Source: Lachnospiraceae bacterium (GTDB taxonomy: Bacteria > Bacillota > Clostridia > Lachnospirales > Lachnospiraceae). Taken from it: 64,000 nt of DNA. This document shows positions 27,383 through 35,067 of this stretch, piece by piece. The notes beneath the pieces are model-generated. The model searched no databases, was not told where the DNA came from, and worked only from the letters and a program-made list of their open reading frames with translations. Location of the stretch: the NCBI GenBank assembly GCA_902363555.1, contig CABJAM010000011.1, forward strand, positions 115,364-179,363, given 5' to 3'. Within the stretch, counting starts at the first letter, position 1. Each line of letters opens with the position of its first letter. A program made the position numbers and the translations under genes.

Positions 27383-27411
27383 AGTATATCGGATAAATTC
27401 CTTATTCACAA
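27383..27411 (-). promoter_or_regulatory. Promoter of the GH112-sulfatase transcript
   Basis: Minus-strand -35 TTGTGA (27406-27411) and -10 TATACT (27383-27388) with a 17-bp spacer. A leader of about 100 bases follows, containing a small hairpin (CAAAAGGT ... TACCTTTG). Confidence 0.65.
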
Positions 27412-27414
27412 TAG

Positions 27415-27438
27415 CATTATCCGCCGTTTAATTTGCAC
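27415..27438. promoter_or_regulatory. Candidate regulator site just upstream of the GH112 promoter
   Basis: Minus strand: GTGCAAATTAAAC followed by GGCGGATAATG, ending 3 bp from the -35 box, a classic position for an AraC-type activator. The GGCGGATAATG block recurs upstream of the binding-protein gene. Confidence 0.45.
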
Positions 27439-27554
27439 TATTGAATGTGCATATTGCCATTTTTGTTCATTTGAAGTACATTAAAAACAGAGAAAAACGG
27501 TCGGGTGACCGACTTGAAATAACAGAAATAAGATGACAGACAGGAGGGATTTTT

Positions 27555-28154
27555 ATGATATATGAGATCAAAAAAATCGCAGATCTATCCCAGTTTAAAA
27601 CATGTCCCACGTTTCAGATCGACCATTTCCAGTGGCACAGCATCTACCATCCAAGAGCAAAGGGCTGTGTCAGTTATATGGAAGGCAAGGGCTTTCCCGT
27701 ATGGCTGGCCTGTGAGGAGATCCATCCCAAAGCGGACTATACCCTCAACTTTCAGCCGGTTTATAAAGACAGCGCCCTGGAGGCCTTTTTTCAGTTTGAC
27801 CTGAAAACTCCCCACTACTTTAACTTCGAGTTTAACGCAAAAGGCGCCTGCATCGCCGCCTTCGGAGCGTCCAGATATCCGCGCACAAGCTTTACCAAGG
27901 AGCAGGTGATGGCTCTGAATATACAGCCCATGGCCACGCCTTTAGGCTGGCAAATCTATTTCTTCATTCCCGAAACACTTATCCGGGAATTTCAGCCCGA
28001 TTCCAACTGGAAGCGGACGCGGCACCTGCGCTGTAACTTCTATAAGCTGTCCGAAACCCCAGAGATCGAACACTACGGCAGCTTCGCCCCCGTCGAAGGC
28101 GCCACCCCCAACTTCCACGAAATCCAAAGCTTCGCCGACGCACGCATCGTATAA
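27555..28154 (+). CDS. CBM9-like carbohydrate-binding domain protein, no signal peptide
   Basis: 199-aa single-domain protein with the pattern of the CBM9-like (DOMON-type) family: HYFNFEFNAKGACIAAFG in the middle and the C-terminal CNFYKLSETPEIEHYGSFAPVEG with PNFHEIQSFADARIV. CBM9 folds bind reducing ends of sugars. No signal peptide or membrane segment is visible, so it appears cytoplasmic, odd for a binding module without an enzyme. It is divergent from GH112 and shares its control region. SD AGGAGGG precedes the ATG. A role with imported disaccharide, such as sensing or buffering, is speculation. Confidence 0.65.
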   Translation: MIYEIKKIADLSQFKTCPTFQIDHFQWHSIYHPRAKGCVSYMEGKGFPVWLACEEIHPKADYTLNFQPVYKDSALEAFFQFDLKTPHYFNFEFNAKGACIAAFGASRYPRTSFTKEQVMALNIQPMATPLGWQIYFFIPETLIREFQPDSNWKRTRHLRCNFYKLSETPEIEHYGSFAPVEGATPNFHEIQSFADARIV

Positions 28155-28282
28155 AATTATAGTTATCGAAATGAGGGAGGAACGGGTCCGGGGGGATGGA
28201 ACTGCGGCCGTGGGCAATGGGCTGACAGATGGGCTGGACTCCGATGATTAACTGACCCCTTTCTTATTGCGGAATGTAAATA

Positions 28283-28634
28283 GCCTGGGGTTTTAAGGGG
28301 CGGCGGAAGGCGGGCGGGCGCGGCGCACGGTTCGGATACCGGGGTTTTGGGCCGGCGGAAAGGCTGCATATGGAGATGATTTACTAAGACTTATAGAAAA
28401 AGCACCCTCATGGAAGGATGTCCGCCGGCTTTACAAAAGCGGCGGACAAGGTTTCAAGCAAAGGAAAATCATCAAGATTTTACTTTGCATTGGAACCGAG
28501 CCTTCCATGAGGGTGTTTTTTCTATTAGTCGCAGTTAATCATCGGAATCCGCAGCCTTTCGCCGGCCCAAAACCCCGGTGTCCGAACCGTGCGCCGCGTC
28601 CGTCCGCCTTCCGCCGCCCCTTAAAACCCCAGGC
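28283..28634. repeat. Giant imperfect inverted repeat (352 bp)
   Basis: The left arm (28283 to about 28419) pairs with the right arm (28501 to 28634). The outer 85/84 bases match with three substitutions and one indel; a middle block of about 28 bases is more diverged; the inner 22 or so bases match almost perfectly. The outer arms are very G+C-rich (for example GGGGCGGCGGAAGGCGGGCG). The unpaired centre is about 80 bases and folds on its own. It lies between two convergent genes (the CBM9-like gene and galE). No protein gene is supported inside it. Confidence 0.85.
28397..28523. ncRNA. Branched RNA-like fold with terminator tails on both strands
   Basis: The closing stem GCACCCTCATGGAAGG (28402-28417) pairs with CCTTCCATGAGGGTG (28501-28515) and is flanked by A-run and T-run tails, so it can terminate in either direction. 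Inside are a hairpin TGTCCGCCG/CGGCGGACA (28420-28448) and a long hairpin GGTTTCAAGCAAAG/CTTTGC-a-TTGGAACC (28450-28497) with an inner AAAATC/GATTTT helix. Together this is a three-way junction. I do not match it to a known RNA family; it may simply be an elaborate bidirectional terminator for the two convergent genes. Confidence 0.45.
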
Positions 28635-28665
28635 CATCGCACGCCCTTCACATCACGGCCAGCGG

Positions 28666-29682
28666 TCAGCTACGATACCCATCCGGATTATTCTTCTGCC
28701 ATCTCCACGAGTCTGCACACATATCATCCAGCGTCTTTTCAGCCACCCAGCCCAGCGCCTCCTTAGCCAGTGTTGCATCGGAATAGCACGTAGAAATATC
28801 GCCGGCCCGGCGCGGTTTGATCTCGTAAGGAATCTCCTTGCCGCAGGCTTTAGAAAACGCCTTAACGATATCCAGCACACTGTATCCATTACCGGTTCCC
28901 AGATTATATGTAAGCACGCCCTGCTTATCCACCAGCTTGGCGATGGCCTTCACATGACCTTTGGCAAGGTCCACTACATGGATATAATCACGAACGCCAG
29001 TACCGTCCGGTGTATCATAATCGTCGCCGAATACGCCCAGCTTCTCAAGCTTGCCCACGGCCACCTGAGTGATATATGGCACAAGATTATTTGGAATACC
29101 CTTGGGGTCCTCTCCGATCAGGCCGCTTTCATGGGCACCGATGGGATTAAAGTAGCGGAGCAAAATTACATTCCATTCGTTATCCGCCGTATGCAGATCG
29201 GTAAGGATCTGTTCCAACATCCACTTCGTCCAGCCGTAAGGATTGGTGCACGTTCCCTTTGGGCACTGCTCCGTGATGGGAATAAATGCAGGATCGCCGT
29301 AAACTGTGGCAGATGAACTGAAAACGATATTTTTAACGCCAAAGCTGCGCATTACCTCGCATAGCGTTAATGTTCCGGTTATATTATTATGATAGTATTC
29401 AAGCGGCTTCACAACCGATTCACCCACAGCCTTCAGGCCTGCAAAATGGATGACAGAATCGATCGTCTCTTTTTCAAAAATCTTTGTCAGAGCTTCTTTG
29501 TCCAGAATATCGGCTTCGTAAAAGGTCAGATCCTTGCCGGTGATCTTCTTTACCCGCTCCAGAGCCTCCTCGCAGGAATTATAAAGATTATCTACAACAA
29601 CAACCTCGTATCCGGCGTTCAATAACTCCACACATGTATGGCTTCCGATATATCCGGCACCTCCGGTAACTAATATTGACAT
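28666..29682 (-). CDS. galE: UDP-glucose 4-epimerase
   Basis: Interconverts UDP-Glc and UDP-Gal, and in some members UDP-GlcNAc and UDP-GalNAc. The 338-aa SDR has the NAD site GGAGYIGSHTCVELL at the N-terminus, SSSATVYGDP with the catalytic Ser/Thr region, and YGWTKWMLEQ with the catalytic YxxxK. In the LNB/GNB pathway GalE recycles the UDP-sugar pair, so its place at the edge of this locus is consistent, although it is also a general Leloir enzyme. SD GAGGAGG precedes the ATG. Transcribed toward the giant inverted repeat, which would end its mRNA. Confidence 0.93.
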   Translation of the reverse strand: MSILVTGGAGYIGSHTCVELLNAGYEVVVVDNLYNSCEEALERVKKITGKDLTFYEADILDKEALTKIFEKETIDSVIHFAGLKAVGESVVKPLEYYHNNITGTLTLCEVMRSFGVKNIVFSSSATVYGDPAFIPITEQCPKGTCTNPYGWTKWMLEQILTDLHTADNEWNVILLRYFNPIGAHESGLIGEDPKGIPNNLVPYITQVAVGKLEKLGVFGDDYDTPDGTGVRDYIHVVDLAKGHVKAIAKLVDKQGVLTYNLGTGNGYSVLDIVKAFSKACGKEIPYEIKPRRAGDISTCYSDATLAKEALGWVAEKTLDDMCADSWRWQKNNPDGYRS

Positions 29683-29885
29683 GTTCGTTTCCTCCTCTTA
29701 AGAATTTTTAACAAGGTACTGTGCGCTTTGCGCAGGAAAGTCAACGATTTTCCCGGGATATCCAGGGCAGTAAAGCTTCCTTAAATTCCCTGAAAAACAT
29801 TTTAGCACCTTTTATCTTATAGTAACACCCCTTTTTTGAAAAATATTTATCAAATCAGTGTATTAATTGTTACTTTTTATAATAT

Positions 29886-30467
29886 TCACGAGGTATAATT
29901 CTCCAGAAAATCGTAAAGTGTCTTTTCATCCTTAACTTCCATCCCGCTGATCACATCGGCGGCCACATCGGCGGGCAATGAATTAATATCAATATCCGTG
30001 TATTCGTAGACCGTTTTTTTGTCGCTGTAAAATACGGTAATACAGCCCTTGCTCAGCTTAATATAATATTTATTAAAATCCTCGTCCGGCTGGTACGTTT
30101 TGCGAAGCATAACGCAGTCCGGGGAAAAGTACATCAGATCATAGCTGATCAGACCGTCCTCCAGATCACTGATAGAAAGATTTTGCATATAATCGTCCAG
30201 CTTTTCCAATATTCCGGTGCGGGTCAGGCCCAGGTAAGTGGCCGGCATAGTCAATTCCTTGCGGGCGGTGGTATTGTCGCTGGCATTAAAGGTTTCCACA
30301 ATAAGACGGGCAGAGGATTTGACCGTATCCTCCGTAGCTACGACGGCGATCTGAGCGTCACTCTCTGCTTTTGATGTCGTGGAACCGGATAATTTCTGAT
30401 AACTGTAAATATAAGCCGCACTGAGTACTAAAATACCGCAAAAAGAACAGATAATGTATTTTTTCAT
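29886..30467 (-). CDS. BofC C-terminal-like membrane-anchored protein
   Basis: About 193 aa with one N-terminal membrane segment (IICSFCGILVLSAAYIYSY). The second half (YYIKLSKGCITVFYSDKKTVYEYTDI ... LPADVAADVISGMEV ... LYDFLENYTS) follows the C-terminal domain of BofC-type proteins, known in Bacillus for restraining the SpoIVB protease during sporulation. Function here is inferred only from that resemblance. The start at 30467 has SD AAAGGAG ten bases upstream; an open frame continues 18 codons further without an SD. SD and start lie in the loop of a 22-bp perfect inverted repeat. It follows the flippase gene. Confidence 0.6.
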   Translation of the reverse strand: MKKYIICSFCGILVLSAAYIYSYQKLSGSTTSKAESDAQIAVVATEDTVKSSARLIVETFNASDNTTARKELTMPATYLGLTRTGILEKLDDYMQNLSISDLEDGLISYDLMYFSPDCVMLRKTYQPDEDFNKYYIKLSKGCITVFYSDKKTVYEYTDIDINSLPADVAADVISGMEVKDEKTLYDFLENYTS

Positions 30468-30507
30468 GGGTTTCTCACTCCTTTTAAATACATTATCTGT
30501 TCTTTTT
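30440..30507. repeat. Perfect 22-bp inverted repeat around the BofC-like gene start
   Basis: The arms (30440-30461 and 30486-30507; AAAAAGAACAGATAATGTAT and two more bases, with its exact complement) flank 24 bases holding the SD and start codon of the BofC-like gene. One arm is 5' leader; the other encodes codons 3-9 (KYIICSF). The mRNA would form a long stem with the SD in the loop. Confidence 0.85.
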
Positions 30508-30533
30508 ACCAGTTTATTCATAAATCATAAACA

Positions 30534-32156
30534 TCACATAATATGAAGTTTTCTGCAAAATCTGACAATCACATGGCCCTTTGGAAGGCTGCGCATTTCC
30601 TCCTCATTTAATCCACCCATAAGAACAAGCGCCAGGCCGTATACAGCCACCGCCAGCACTACGGAAACAAGGATGGACGCCAGATTTGAATGGAGGATAA
30701 AATAAACGCCCTTATAGACAAAGTAAGCCACAGCGCCCATAACTGCGGAAGCCCCTGTGGGGATGACAAAAGCCCGGAAGATCTCCTGCCGATAGCCGAT
30801 ATACCTGTACAGCGATAACAGGTTTAAAGCACACATGCAAAATGAAAATACAAGATTGCCATAGACAACGGAATAAATATTCAAATCCGCAAATTTCAGC
30901 AATATGTATACAAAAATAATATGCACCACAAGAGAAACCACCGAATTGATCACCGGCGTTTTCATCTTATTCATACCCTGTAAGATGGCAATGGTCACCG
31001 TGGAAAATGAATAGGTCACAACGGTAATGGCCCCCAACTGCAAAAGCCGGATGGGCACATCATTGTTGATGACAAACAGCAGCTTCATAATCGGCTCCGC
31101 CAGTACGACCAGACCGATAAATGATGGGATCGCCACCACATTTGTAAGCTTTAAAATCGAATCGATCTTTTCTCTGGCCTCATGCTTGCGCCCCAGTGTC
31201 ACAAGGGAAGTCACCGCCGGGATCAGAGCAATACCGATAGACGATGTGATCCCCAGTGGTATATTCAGGATCATTTTATACTGGCCGCTGTAATTACCAA
31301 AAAGCTCTGTCGTGACCTTGGCGGCGTAACCGAGGCCGCTCATAATCTTGGAAAACATGGACGAGTCGATAATACCGCTGATCTGGTAGATCGTGGAGCT
31401 TAAAACGACCGGGGCCATGGTCACGGCTACCATCTTCATAACCTGATCCGTAGGCAGATACTTTTTCGTGACATCCTTTTTCATAAGCCTTACAATCGTG
31501 GGCTTATACAGATAATAAACGATACCGATAAAGATCAGACCGCTCAGAGCGCCCATGCACGTACCTAAGGTTCCGCCAGCAGCGCCCCAGGCGGGGCCTT
31601 TTGCGATGAGGAAATAGGCGGCGACAATACTGACAACCGCATTAAATACCTGCTCGACCATCTGGGAAATAGCTGTGGGCATCATAACATTTTTCCCCTG
31701 GAAAAAACCGCGCATGACACCCATGACCGCTGAAATAAGCAGCGTCGGCGCCAGTATCCTCAGCGCGATGGCCACGCCGGCCTTGTCCGCGCCATAAAGA
31801 GCCACGGCCAGCCATTCGGCGCCAAAAAAAGTAAATACAGTCACTGCTCCTCCGATGATCAGGGCAAAGACCATGGCGCCTTTAAATATTCGGAATACAT
31901 TTTTATATTCTCTTCTGGCCAGATGTCTGGCGACGAGTAACGAAACAGCCGTCGGAATACCGTTGGCGGACAACAGCAGTATGAATTGATAGATCTCAAA
32001 CGCATATCCATAATAGCCGTTGCCCTCATCTCCGATAATCCTCTGCATGGGCACACGATAAAACAGTCCGATGACCCGGACGAGGATCTGTGCCGCAGCA
32101 AGAATGGCGCTCTGCACCATGATGCTGTTATTTCTGGATTTTCTCTGATTTCCCAT
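30534..32156 (-). CDS. Polysaccharide flippase, SpoVB/MurJ-like (MOP superfamily)
   Basis: 540-aa integral membrane protein with about 14 hydrophobic segments and the family N-terminus (ILAAAQILVRVIGLFYRVPMQRIIGDEGNGYYGYA, of which RVIGLFYRVPM is most telling). MOP-family members flip lipid-linked sugars such as lipid II or spore cortex and capsule precursors. Placed after ybeY and a DUF3048 lipoprotein gene, 19 bp downstream of the latter. SpoVB (sporulation) and MurJ-type lipid II flippase roles cannot be separated by eye. The start at 32156 gives MGNQRKSRNNSIMVQ, with basic residues before the first helix. Confidence 0.85.
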   Translation of the reverse strand: MGNQRKSRNNSIMVQSAILAAAQILVRVIGLFYRVPMQRIIGDEGNGYYGYAFEIYQFILLLSANGIPTAVSLLVARHLARREYKNVFRIFKGAMVFALIIGGAVTVFTFFGAEWLAVALYGADKAGVAIALRILAPTLLISAVMGVMRGFFQGKNVMMPTAISQMVEQVFNAVVSIVAAYFLIAKGPAWGAAGGTLGTCMGALSGLIFIGIVYYLYKPTIVRLMKKDVTKKYLPTDQVMKMVAVTMAPVVLSSTIYQISGIIDSSMFSKIMSGLGYAAKVTTELFGNYSGQYKMILNIPLGITSSIGIALIPAVTSLVTLGRKHEAREKIDSILKLTNVVAIPSFIGLVVLAEPIMKLLFVINNDVPIRLLQLGAITVVTYSFSTVTIAILQGMNKMKTPVINSVVSLVVHIIFVYILLKFADLNIYSVVYGNLVFSFCMCALNLLSLYRYIGYRQEIFRAFVIPTGASAVMGAVAYFVYKGVYFILHSNLASILVSVVLAVAVYGLALVLMGGLNEEEMRSLPKGHVIVRFCRKLHIM

Positions 32157-32175
32157 GAATCAACCTCATTGCCAA

Positions 32176-33282
32176 TTATTCGCTCAACGTAATATCAAAA
32201 TTTGTCGGAACAACGGCAATATAAGTTTTGCCGGGATTCATTTTTACCTGGGTGCCGTCCTCGTAATAATACTTGGTCTGCTGGCTGGCGTCTGCGCGCT
32301 TCCATGTCACATTGACAGCCTTGCCGTCGGTCACATAGATGGCCTTGCCTTCACCGTTTAAACCAACCTCCTGGCAGCCGGAACCGCCCTCGATGTCCTC
32401 ATACTGGCAGTACTGGATCAGGATGTTTTTAAATTTCAGTTGCTCGCCGTTATTGGCGTCGGTGTGTGGCGCGCCGTACTGGAATTTGTTATAAAGCTTT
32501 GTGGCACTGTCATATTCCAGCACCGGTTTGCTGTATGTGAACGGGATCTCTACCTTGTTGGCAATGGTGCCCAGCTCCAGATCCGTATCCTCGCGGTTGA
32601 ACTTAAAGCAGCTTTCGTAACCGTCCGGCAGATTTCTGTCTGCGCCCACGGCGGCAATACCGGCTTCTAATGTTTCACCGCTGGCAAAAATATGATGCGG
32701 AGCGGCATAATTATTATCCTGGAAATAGGCGCTGCCCACATTCTGGTTCACAGTTTTGATACCTTCGTTCTTAATACGGTCCTCTGCATAAATGGACCAG
32801 CCATAATGGCAGTAAATGGCGTCAAAGTTATTGGCAAAATCAATATAATAATGTCTTGCACTTCTTACAGAGCCAACCTTTTCGATTTTACTTGTATCCT
32901 GGAAAATACCGAGCATACGTGTGATATTACCCTCAACGACAGCCTCATAAAGCACATCCGCCGCGCTCGTGCCGGCCTGCTGCTTTATAGCCTCGTCAAT
33001 ATTATTGATCATTACAGCCACAGGGCGCTTTTCACCCACTGTTTTGTCCACGATCTCTCCGGTAAGGATACTGCGCATCTGGCCCTCCGGAAGCACCTCG
33101 GCTTCTTCTGTCTCAGGCACAGTTTCCGACTGGCTTTCCTCAATCTTTACCGTCTGCTCCTGCGTCTGCTTAGGCTGCGTCTCGCTCTGGGTTTCACCTT
33201 TGCCTTTTGAACAGCCGGCCATAAGTAACGATGCCAGAAGCGTTATCGTGATGATTTTACTGAGTCCTTTAAAATTTTTCAT
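32176..33282 (-). CDS. DUF3048 (YerB-like) lipoprotein
   Basis: 368-aa predicted surface lipoprotein. The signal peptide is KGLSKIITITLLASLLMAGC with lipobox LMAGC, followed by a Glu/Gln/Thr/Ser-rich tether to about residue 65. The DUF3048 core shows RPVAVMINNIDEA, ADVLYEAVVEGNITRMLGIF, VGSVRSARHYYIDFANNFDAIYCHYGWS and a C-terminal half with YQEYEDIEGG-like YCQYEDIEGGSG and WKRADASQQTKYYYEDG. Family function is unknown; in Bacilli the gene is called yerB. It sits 53 bp after ybeY and 19 bp before the flippase, suggesting an envelope role. Confidence 0.85.
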   Translation of the reverse strand: MKNFKGLSKIITITLLASLLMAGCSKGKGETQSETQPKQTQEQTVKIEESQSETVPETEEAEVLPEGQMRSILTGEIVDKTVGEKRPVAVMINNIDEAIKQQAGTSAADVLYEAVVEGNITRMLGIFQDTSKIEKVGSVRSARHYYIDFANNFDAIYCHYGWSIYAEDRIKNEGIKTVNQNVGSAYFQDNNYAAPHHIFASGETLEAGIAAVGADRNLPDGYESCFKFNREDTDLELGTIANKVEIPFTYSKPVLEYDSATKLYNKFQYGAPHTDANNGEQLKFKNILIQYCQYEDIEGGSGCQEVGLNGEGKAIYVTDGKAVNVTWKRADASQQTKYYYEDGTQVKMNPGKTYIAVVPTNFDITLSE

Positions 33283-33335
33283 GTCTGCACTCTCCTTTTT
33301 AAGCTAAATTATCTTTCTGTAAGTGTTCCCGATAT

Positions 33336-33836
33336 TTACCGGGTCAGTCCGATGAGTTTTAATATATTGGACTGCTTTACTTCCATAACTTCGGTCTCCT
33401 CCGGCTCCATATGGTCGTAGCCGAACAGGTGGAGCATACTGTGAGCCACTAAAAATCCCAGCTCCCGCTCTCTGCTGTGGCCGTACTTTTCTGCCTGAGC
33501 CACAACCTTGTCCATGGAAATAATAATATCTCCCAGCATCAGCTCTCCGGATTCGGGATTGAAATAATCCTCCTCCTCATAACTATCAAGCTGGGTAAAG
33601 TCACCGGGCGCCACATAATCCACCATAGGGAAGGATAAAACATCTGTGGGTCTGAAAATATCCCGGTAATCCCGATTGATCAGAGCAATTTCATCATTGG
33701 ATGTAAGAATCACATTCAATTCCACCTCGTAAGGACATTCCTCAAAATCCAGGGCGGCATTCACAACATCCTCAATGACCTTTTTGAAATCCAGCCCTTC
33801 GGGAATATCCACCTCGGTTTCTATGTTCAGTGTCAT
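33336..33836 (-). CDS. ybeY: rRNA maturation endoribonuclease YbeY
   Basis: Zn-dependent single-strand endoribonuclease for 16S rRNA processing and ribosome quality control. The metal motif is HSMLHLFGYDH (H-x3-H-x5-H), preceded by LINRDYRDIFRPTDVLSFPM and LGDIIIS. The start at 33836 (MTLNIETEVD) is favoured by GGGAGGA just upstream; a longer frame of 13 codons lies inside phoH. This leaves a 65-bp overlap with the end of phoH, so translation is probably coupled. 166 aa is normal. Confidence 0.94.
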   Translation of the reverse strand: MTLNIETEVDIPEGLDFKKVIEDVVNAALDFEECPYEVELNVILTSNDEIALINRDYRDIFRPTDVLSFPMVDYVAPGDFTQLDSYEEEDYFNPESGELMLGDIIISMDKVVAQAEKYGHSRERELGFLVAHSMLHLFGYDHMEPEETEVMEVKQSNILKLIGLTR

Positions 33837-34803
33837 TCGAGTTCCTCCCATCTTCTTTTTCTTTATACTTTTCAAAGGCTTTGATAATATCCTTTACAAG
33901 CTTATGTCTGACAACATCCCGGTTATTCAGCCGGGATACGGCGATGCCGTCCACATCCTTTAAAATCTGGGCGGTCCGCTCAAGGCCGGAGGCCTGTTCT
34001 TTTAAGTCCACCTGGGTCACATCGCCGGTAACGATGATCTTGGAGCCTTCCCCAAGGCGGGTTAATACCATGAACATTTGTTCTAAACTGGCATTTTGTG
34101 CCTCATCGAGGATGACAAAGCTGTTATTTAAAGTACGTCCGCGCATATAGGCCAGCGGCGCGACCTCGATAATGCCCCGCTCCAGATGGCGGTTAAACTT
34201 CTCCTCGCCAAGCATCTCAAACAGCCCGTCATAAAGGGGTCTGAGATACGGGTCCACCTTACTTTGAAGATCTCCCGGCAAAAAGCCCAGATGCTCCCCG
34301 GCTTCCACCGCCGGACGCGTCAGAATGATCCTGGAGATTTCTTCATTTTTCAGTGCATCCACCGCCATGGCAATGGCCAGATAGGTTTTGCCTGTACCGG
34401 CCGGACCGATGCATATGGTCACCGCGTGCTCCTTTATAGCCCGGATATAATTTTTCTGGCCAATGGTCTTGCACTTTACCGGCTTTCCCTTGTTGGTCAG
34501 GGTAATGACATCCTTCATAACCATCACCGCCTCATCGGCGGCCCCGTCATCGACCAGATCCATCGCCTGGGATACCACACTGTCATTGATCGTCTGCCCG
34601 CTGTCGCGCATCTTTTTCAATGTTTCCAGCGTTTTTGCCGCCTTGGCGGCCACACCGTTATCACCGGTGATCTTTACACTTTCACCCTGCCCGGTAATGG
34701 TCACAGGCAGCGTCTTTTCAATCAATTTAATATTTGCATCAAAAGGGCCAAAAATCTGCGTCATTTGGTCCATGCTGTCAAAATCTACAATTATCGTCTG
34801 CAA
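33772..34803 (-). CDS. PhoH family ATPase
   Basis: PhoH-like P-loop ATPase, often linked to ybeY and RNA metabolism. Walker A is CIGPAGTGKTYLAIA near residue 125 and Walker B is VILDEAQN, with GRTLNNSF before it. The start is taken as TTG at 34803, with AGGGAG at the right distance and the family N-terminus QTIIVDFDS following; an ATG 43 codons upstream would add residues not typical of the family. 343 aa. The 3' end overlaps ybeY by 65 bp and encodes a basic tail ending RRAGFQKGH. Confidence 0.88.
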   Translation of the reverse strand: MQTIIVDFDSMDQMTQIFGPFDANIKLIEKTLPVTITGQGESVKITGDNGVAAKAAKTLETLKKMRDSGQTINDSVVSQAMDLVDDGAADEAVMVMKDVITLTNKGKPVKCKTIGQKNYIRAIKEHAVTICIGPAGTGKTYLAIAMAVDALKNEEISRIILTRPAVEAGEHLGFLPGDLQSKVDPYLRPLYDGLFEMLGEEKFNRHLERGIIEVAPLAYMRGRTLNNSFVILDEAQNASLEQMFMVLTRLGEGSKIIVTGDVTQVDLKEQASGLERTAQILKDVDGIAVSRLNNRDVVRHKLVKDIIKAFEKYKEKEDGRNSNDTEHRNRGGYSRRAGFQKGH

Positions 34804-34980
34804 ACTATCGCTCCCTGAAATTCGGAAAATCCGGAATTTTCCTGGTATTTCCAGTAGTTCGTCCGGATTCCCGTTTAATATGTTTGTAATGATTTCCGGC
34901 CTGCCCGGCCGTAATATTATTATATATGTCACAATTAATTAACAATTATACCAGATTATACCCGGTTAGTAAAGTCTAAA

Positions 34981-35028
34981 AAAATTACTGGCCGGAATTT
35001 TATAAAATTAACCGGCCAGAATTTTTTT
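34981..35028 (-). terminator. Rho-independent terminator after the hybrid histidine kinase gene
   Basis: CTGGCCGG and CCGGCCAG arms (inner ends at about 34995 and 35012) are bordered by A-run and T-run on both sides; on the minus strand the hairpin is followed by AATTTTTTT. It could also act in the other direction. Confidence 0.8.
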
Positions 35029-35067
35029 GACGATTCGGCAGAGCTGATATGAACCATGGCTGAATCG

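Noticed and set aside
26374..27384. Plus-strand 336-codon frame opposite GH112
   Set aside because: Shadow of GH112; no SD, and the frame continues through the GH112 promoter.
28397..28523. Retron or group II intron RNA
   Set aside because: No reverse transcriptase gene and no domain V-like hairpin next to it.
28283..28634. Invertible promoter (phase-variation switch)
   Set aside because: The centre is itself near-symmetric with terminator tails on both sides, no outward promoter is seen, and no recombinase gene is nearby; inversion would change little.
28507..29316. Plus-strand open frame of 269 codons starting in the inverted repeat
   Set aside because: It runs antisense through galE, has no SD and no recognisable protein features; an artefact of high G+C and codon bias.
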